From contig NZ_NPEX01000002.1 in NCBI RefSeq assembly GCF_003258865.1, positions 33,470-73,086 of the forward strand: 39,617 nt of DNA, read 5' to 3'. The notes below the pieces were generated by a model that saw only the letters and a list, made by a program, of their open reading frames with translations, searched no databases and was not told where the DNA came from. The stretch's first letter is position 1, and the number at the start of each line of letters is the position of its first letter. The stretch is from Rhodoplanes roseus (GTDB taxonomy: Bacteria > Pseudomonadota > Alphaproteobacteria > Rhizobiales > Xanthobacteraceae). This document shows positions 35,539 through 39,617 of this stretch, in pieces. Position numbers and translations under genes: made by a program.

Positions 35539-37541
35539 ATCGCCACCACCAGCATGAGGACGATCAGGGCCGCGAAGACCAGCGCGAGATAGCGCCGGAT
35601 GGTGAGGAACTGCAGCCGGTTGAGCCGCTGGGCGCTGCGCATGATCCAGCGGACCAGCGGTCCGTAGAGGAAGCGCCAGGCGGGATCGCGGACCCGCATC
35701 CGAAACCGGGCGGCGCGCATCTCGCCCGGGCGCGGCATGTCGACGGTCTCGTGCACAGCGAACAGCACGGTGCCGAAGACGCGGCGGATCGGCATCGCGA
35801 AGCTCGAGCTGGTGTACTGCGTCACCGGGCTGTCGAGCGGATAGCCGCAGTCCCAGATCGGGCTCGTGCGGGTGCTCCGCGAGGCCAGCCGGTGCACCAC
35901 CACGGCGGTCATCACGCCGGAGACGACCAGGAAGAAGAAGATGACCAGGCCGTTGTAGGAGCTGCGGCTCTCTGCGATCGGCACGATCGACAGCCAGGGC
36001 AGCCCCGCCTGGGCCGGCAGCGCGCTCCAGGTGAGCTCGCGGGCGACCGGAGACAGCGCGTCGATGACGAAGCCCGGCAGGGTGCCGGCGAGCACGCAGA
36101 CCCAGGCGAGCAGCAGCATCGCGGTGAGCGAGAAGCCGTCCACCTCCACCGCGGTGGCGGCGGCGGAGGAGCGCGGCCGGCTCAGGAACACCACGCCGAA
36201 GGCCTTGACGAAGCAGGCGCCGGCGAGCGCCGCCGCGAGCGCCAGCATGGCGCCGACGGCAGGCACGGCGAACTTCAAACCCCATTGCGGGAGCTGCGGG
36301 CTGAGCAAAATCGCCTGGAACGTCATCCACTCCGAGACGAAGCCGTTGAGTGGCGGCAGCGCCGCGATCGACATGCAGCCGATCAGGAAGACGACCGCGG
36401 TCTGCGGCATGCGGTGGACGAGGCCGCCGAGCTTCTCCATGTCGCGCTCGCCGGTCGCCGAAAGCACGGCCCCGGCGCCGAAGAACAAGAGGCTCTTGAA
36501 GACCGAATGATTGAACACGTGGAACAGCGCCGCCGTCAGCGCGAGCGCGGCGGCGGGCCCCTGCCCGTTCGCCCGGAACGCCAGCGCCAGCCCGAGGCCG
36601 ATGAAGACGATGCCGATGTTCTCGACCGTCGAATAGGCGAGCAGGCGCTTGAGGTCGCGCTGCATCACCGCATAGAGCACGCCGAGCGCCGCCGTGGCGC
36701 CACCCGCGACCACGACCACGAGGCCGGCCCAGGGGCTGAAATCGCCGACCACGTCGAAGACGATGCGGATGAAGCCGTAGATGCCGACCTTGGTCATCAC
36801 GCCGCTGAGCAGCGCCGAGACGTGGCTCGGCGCCGCCGGATGGGCGAGCGGCAGCCACACATGGAGGGGGACGAGACCGGCCTTGGAGCCGGCGCCGATC
36901 AGCGCCAGCAGGGTCGCGGTGGCGGCGACGGACTCGCTCACGGTCGCGGTGCGCATGCGCTCGAACGTGAACTCGCCGCCGGCCGCGGCCAGCAGCCCGA
37001 GCGCCAGCAGCAGGCACAGCGTGCCGAAGCTCGCCATCGCCAGATAGGTGAAGCCGGCCCGGATGTTGGCCGCCACCTGATGATGCGAGACGACCAGCGT
37101 CCAGGAGGCGAGCGACATGAACTCCCAGGACAGCAGGAACGAGAAGCCGTCGGCGGCGAGCAGGACGAGGTTCATGCCGGCCAGGAACGGACCGAAAAAC
37201 GGCAGGACGCGCATCGGCGCGTGCTCGTGGCGGCCGTAGCCGATGGCGTAGAGGCTCGAGGCGGCAGCGCCGAAATTCACCACCAGCATGAAGAAGGCCG
37301 AGAGCGAATCGAGGCGGAAATGGGCGCCCAGGCCGGGAAGGCCGATCGGCAGCACGGTCGCGGTCGCCGGCCGTCCGCCCAGCAGCACGTCGAGGGCGAG
37401 CAGCAGGGCGGCGAGCGCGATCACCAGGGTCGTGCCGTAGACGAGCGGCGTCGCGATCGCACGGCCCCCGAGAACCACCGCCAAGACGCCGGTTCCGAGA
37501 AAGCCCGCGATGCACCAAAGACCGATCGCGACCTCCGGCAT
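35529..37541 (-). CDS. hyfB: HyfB membrane subunit (NuoL-like antiporter module)
   Basis: A 670-residue polytopic protein of the HyfB/NuoL family, first gene of the operon. The antiporter signatures are KAGLVPLHVWLPLAHPAAPSHVSALLSG and HVFNHSVFKSLLFFGAG, with the channel Lys residues. It has the HyfB-specific C-terminal extension with WDCGYPLDSPVTQYTSSSF and a final membrane helix. The ATG at 37541 follows GGGGTGGGGGGC, a plausible ribosome site; a longer frame upstream reads as non-coding. The gap of 384 bases before it should contain the operon promoter. Confidence 0.93.
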   Translation of the reverse strand: MPEVAIGLWCIAGFLGTGVLAVVLGGRAIATPLVYGTTLVIALAALLLALDVLLGGRPATATVLPIGLPGLGAHFRLDSLSAFFMLVVNFGAAASSLYAIGYGRHEHAPMRVLPFFGPFLAGMNLVLLAADGFSFLLSWEFMSLASWTLVVSHHQVAANIRAGFTYLAMASFGTLCLLLALGLLAAAGGEFTFERMRTATVSESVAATATLLALIGAGSKAGLVPLHVWLPLAHPAAPSHVSALLSGVMTKVGIYGFIRIVFDVVGDFSPWAGLVVVVAGGATAALGVLYAVMQRDLKRLLAYSTVENIGIVFIGLGLALAFRANGQGPAAALALTAALFHVFNHSVFKSLLFFGAGAVLSATGERDMEKLGGLVHRMPQTAVVFLIGCMSIAALPPLNGFVSEWMTFQAILLSPQLPQWGLKFAVPAVGAMLALAAALAGACFVKAFGVVFLSRPRSSAAATAVEVDGFSLTAMLLLAWVCVLAGTLPGFVIDALSPVARELTWSALPAQAGLPWLSIVPIAESRSSYNGLVIFFFLVVSGVMTAVVVHRLASRSTRTSPIWDCGYPLDSPVTQYTSSSFAMPIRRVFGTVLFAVHETVDMPRPGEMRAARFRMRVRDPAWRFLYGPLVRWIMRSAQRLNRLQFLTIRRYLALVFAALIVLMLVVAIWR

Positions 37542-37739
37542 GCCCCCACCCCGTATGCCGATCCGGGACAGCGGGCCGCTGACACGGTGAGGATCACCGC
37601 AAGGCGCCGCGAGGCGACGACGAGCGCCGCACGCGCCGGACCCGGGAGTCCGAAGGACACCCGCACGACGCGAGACACGCGCCGCCACTTGCCGAAGCCG
37701 GTCCGGCCAGATCGGAAAGCGATTCCTTAACGCACCGAC

Positions 37740-37756
37740 GTCCTGGCATCCAGGAC
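37740..37756. promoter_or_regulatory. Inverted repeat upstream of hyfB
   Basis: GTCCTGG and CCAGGAC form a perfect seven-base inverted repeat with a three-base spacer (CAT), about 200 bases before the hyfB ATG. The position suits an operator controlling the operon; the regulator is unknown. Confidence 0.4.
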
Positions 37757-37830
37757 AATTTCCGGGACCCTGCCTCGCACTCGGGAAAAATACCTACGCT
37801 CATCGTCCGGAGAAGTCGTCCGAACCGAGC

Positions 37831-37864
37831 AAAAGCAAATGGCCGGGCGAGAGGCCCGGCCATT
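37831..37864 (-). terminator. Intrinsic terminator of the L,D-transpeptidase gene
   Basis: AATGGCCGGGC and GCCCGGCCATT pair as a perfect 11-base stem with a five-base loop. On the minus strand the stem is followed by TGCTTTTGC, providing a T-rich stretch. It lies about 60 bases after the transpeptidase stop. Confidence 0.8.
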
Positions 37865-37925
37865 GTCTCGAGGTTCGGAGCGGCGAGTCGTCACGCCGGG
37901 GCGTGGCGCCCCGAAAGCGCGTCGT

Positions 37926-39284
37926 TCAGCGGCTCAGCACGATGAAGTCGGTGCCGCGGCCGGTCTGCGGGCCGAGGCCTTTGTCGGACACGATCAGCGA
38001 CGCGCCGGGCGACATCAGGTCGGAGAGCTTCTCCACCGCCTCGGCCGGCAGCTCGACGCGATCGAGCGCGTCCTTGGCCGTGATGGCCGGCGTGGCGGCC
38101 GGGATCGCCGGAGCGACGACTTTGGCGCCCTTCGCCTTACGCGACTCGGCAGCAGGCTCGGAGCGCATTTCCGGCGGCAGCGACATCGCGGTCCAGCGCA
38201 GCGTCCGCCCGTCCTCCTCGAAGCCGGTCGCCGTGAACACGTGCGTCCCGAGCAGCTTGTCGGCTTGGGCGACCGTGATCGGGGTCTCGTAGATCGGCTC
38301 GAACCCCTTGCGGACGAACAGCTTGCCTTCCTTCTTGCTGACGAAGATCGCGACCGGGCCCGGCTTCAGCGGCTTCACCGGCCCCTGCTCGGCGAGCGGA
38401 GCGATCGGAGCGGGCGCGGCGGCGGGAGCGGTCGTCGTCGGCACGGCAGCGGGCTCGGCGGAAGGGGCCGTCTCAGGAGCCGGCGCGACGGCTTCGGCGG
38501 CCGGCGCGGCCGGGCTCGGCGCATCGGTCGCCGTTCCGTCGGTCGCGGCCGCGGTCTTGCCGGACGCACGGGACAAATCCACCATCGGCACCGCGGGCTC
38601 CGGCTTCTTCTTCAAGAGCGCGAGCTGCGGATGCGAAAACTCGACCGGCACGACCGCGGTCCGAGCCACGACGACCCGCGTGCCGAGCTTGGTCATGCCC
38701 CAGAGCTGGGTCGCGAAGGAGTTCGGCAGGCGGATGCAGCCGTGCGACGCCGGATAGCCGGGCAGCGCGCCCGTATGCATCGCGGTGCCGGACCAGGTCA
38801 GCCGCTGCATGTAGGGCATCGGCGCGTTGTTGTAGAGATTGGAGTAGTGATAGCGGTCCTTCTGGATCACGCTGAACACGCCCGTGAGGGTCGGATGCGC
38901 CTTGGTGCCGCTGGAGATCGGCGCTTCGGCGATCTGGCCGGCCGCGTCGTAGACCCGGACACGCTGCTCGCCGATCGACACCGAGACGACGAGCGGCCCG
39001 CGGGGCTGCCGCTGCGCGGCGGCGTCCTTCTTGGGCTCCTCGGTCTTGGTGCGCTTTGCCTTCTTGGCAGGCCGCGGCTGGGCCGGCATCATCACGGGCC
39101 CGGGGGCGCGCATCACCGGCTGGCCGCCGTAATAGTAATAATAAGAAGCATCGGCCGTGCCGACTGACAGAACCGTCAGTGCTGCACCGAGCGCGATCAC
39201 AGATAGTCCCGATAGGACCGACATTCCGACCGGAACCGTCCGCCCGCGAGTACGCAGCACTTCGTTACACGTCGTGTCGGTCAC
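37926..39284 (-). CDS. L,D-transpeptidase (YkuD domain) with Ala/Pro-rich linker
   Basis: A 452-residue exported protein. The start is a GTG at 39284 with GGGGGGG eight bases upstream; a hydrophobic export helix follows at about 22-45, then a YYYYY run and a basic Pro-rich linker. The YkuD domain (about 95-210) has the catalytic HTGALPGYPASHGCIRLP segment with its His and Cys. Such enzymes make 3-3 cross-links in peptidoglycan or attach lipoproteins to it. After a long Ala/Pro linker (about 245-300) there is a second region (about 305-375) resembling the strand pattern FVSKKEGKLFVRKGFEPIYETPI, a degenerate repeat of the YkuD fold without the Cys. An EcfG-type promoter lies upstream. Confidence 0.88.
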   Translation of the reverse strand: MTDTTCNEVLRTRGRTVPVGMSVLSGLSVIALGAALTVLSVGTADASYYYYYGGQPVMRAPGPVMMPAQPRPAKKAKRTKTEEPKKDAAAQRQPRGPLVVSVSIGEQRVRVYDAAGQIAEAPISSGTKAHPTLTGVFSVIQKDRYHYSNLYNNAPMPYMQRLTWSGTAMHTGALPGYPASHGCIRLPNSFATQLWGMTKLGTRVVVARTAVVPVEFSHPQLALLKKKPEPAVPMVDLSRASGKTAAATDGTATDAPSPAAPAAEAVAPAPETAPSAEPAAVPTTTAPAAAPAPIAPLAEQGPVKPLKPGPVAIFVSKKEGKLFVRKGFEPIYETPITVAQADKLLGTHVFTATGFEEDGRTLRWTAMSLPPEMRSEPAAESRKAKGAKVVAPAIPAATPAITAKDALDRVELPAEAVEKLSDLMSPGASLIVSDKGLGPQTGRGTDFIVLSR

Positions 39285-39341
39285 GAGAGCCCCCCCGTGT
39301 TGCTCGGCGCGTCGTCGAAGCAGATCGCGCCGTGGTAGTAG

Positions 39342-39366
39342 AACGCCATCGACCCAACAAGGTTCC
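39342..39366 (-). promoter_or_regulatory. EcfG-type general stress promoter upstream of the L,D-transpeptidase gene
   Basis: On the minus strand GGAAC (39366-39362) is followed after exactly 16 bases by CGTT (39345-39342), a perfect match to the alphaproteobacterial EcfG consensus. The start would be near 39335, leaving a leader of about 50 bases before the GTG. This suggests stress-induced remodelling of peptidoglycan cross-links. Confidence 0.7.
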
Positions 39367-39483
39367 GGCGCTCTTTCCGATTATTCTCGCCGTGAATTCT
39401 TAAAAGACATGGCTTTTCGCCACACCCGAGGGGGTGAGTCGGCCCTTCGGCAGCCGGTTTCAGACGTGAGAGTTAGCCCGACG

Positions 39484-39617
39484 CTAGACGGTTCGATCGG
39501 ATTGTAATGATTTCTCGACCGTACCCTCCTCCACGACTCGTTTGAGGTATGCGCCGTAGTTTGTCTTTTCGTATCGCTTGGCGAGACGGAGGAGGGTTTC
39601 GGCGTCGATGAAGCCCT
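39484..39617 (-). CDS. C-terminal fragment of a glucose-1-phosphate thymidylyltransferase-like protein (5' end outside window)
   Basis: The last 44 codons of a minus-strand gene running off the right edge, stop TAG at 39484-39486. The peptide starts GFIDAETLLRLAKRYEKTNYG and continues with YLKRVVEEG, closely resembling the tail of RfbA/RmlA, the enzyme making dTDP-glucose from glucose-1-phosphate for rhamnose and other deoxysugars. Codons such as AAA, TCA, TTA, CAA and ACA are unusually common compared with the rest of the window, as often seen in transferred polysaccharide clusters. With only the tail visible the identity is probable, not certain. Confidence 0.6.
   Translation of the reverse strand, partial: GFIDAETLLRLAKRYEKTNYGAYLKRVVEEGTVEKSLQSDRTV

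Larger units (their letters stand above)
37542..37925. other. Intergenic region upstream of the hyf operon
   Basis: These 384 bases precede the leftward hyfB and follow the end of the leftward L,D-transpeptidase gene. The middle contains a relatively AT-rich stretch (about 37715-37805), the likely hyf promoter, with the inverted repeat at 37740-37756. The right part holds the transpeptidase terminator (37831-37864). No -35/-10 pair was assigned with confidence and no protein-like frame was found. Confidence 0.5.

Noticed and set aside
34579-37518. 979-codon minus-strand frame reading through hyfB into hyfC
   Set aside because: Only its last part is a real protein (HyfC from 35538); the rest is an out-of-frame reading of hyfB.
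30309-37541. An active formate hydrogenlyase or hydrogenase-4
   Set aside because: HyfG lacks the CxxC pairs for nickel-iron, and no formate dehydrogenase, ferredoxin subunit or maturation gene is present.

Overview
This is a GC-rich stretch of chromosome that looks like an alphaproteobacterium, most likely of the Hyphomicrobiales (Rhizobiales). The signs are a TIGR03809 small protein, two promoters of the EcfG general-stress type (GGAAC-N16-GTT), and a DctA-type dicarboxylate carrier. Gene identities come from reading motifs by eye; no database search was possible. There are no tRNA or rRNA genes, CRISPR arrays, insertion sequences or prophage genes.

Left third (1-11 kb): the end of an M23 peptidase gene, an M20 metallopeptidase and a HerA/YjgR-type ATPase (DUF853) on the minus strand, a small helix-hairpin-helix protein (DUF4332), and a tightly overlapping folate cluster folP-folB-folK. 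These are followed by both subunits of adenosylcobalamin-dependent methylmalonyl-CoA mutase (mutA, mutB). MutB has the Tyr/Arg pair expected for methylmalonyl-CoA rather than isobutyryl-CoA.

Middle (11-24 kb): a secreted DUF3298-like protein, a helical protein with 45-residue repeats, a large secreted SGNH/GDSL hydrolase, and the mutase GTPase meaB. Next come a pyroglutamyl-peptidase homologue, a CsbD stress protein, a DUF3750 protein, a radical-SAM ArsS with two rSAM-associated glycosyltransferases (no arsM here), two small proteins converging tail to tail, and an ECF sigma/anti-sigma pair with coupled reading frames.

Right third (24-39.6 kb): a lone large subunit of a form-II CO dehydrogenase/aldehyde oxidase, then a carboxyltransferase + OadG-like + biotin-carrier set resembling methylmalonyl-CoA decarboxylase but without its membrane beta subunit. 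A DctA carrier follows, then a six-gene operon hyfB-hyfC-hyfE-hyfF-hyfG-hyfI. This operon has the architecture of a group-4 membrane-bound hydrogenase, but its large subunit has lost the N-terminal Cys pair that holds nickel-iron, so it is an energy-converting-hydrogenase-related (Ehr) complex. The window ends with an L,D-transpeptidase behind a perfect EcfG-type promoter and the tail of a sugar nucleotidyltransferase (rfbA-like) with unusually AT-rich codons.

Taken together, mutAB, meaB, the Mmd-like set and dctA outline a route between C4-dicarboxylates, succinyl-CoA, methylmalonyl-CoA and propionyl-CoA. The most unusual system is the Ehr operon: a proton- or ion-pumping membrane module with an intact [4Fe-4S] small subunit but no visible redox partner.
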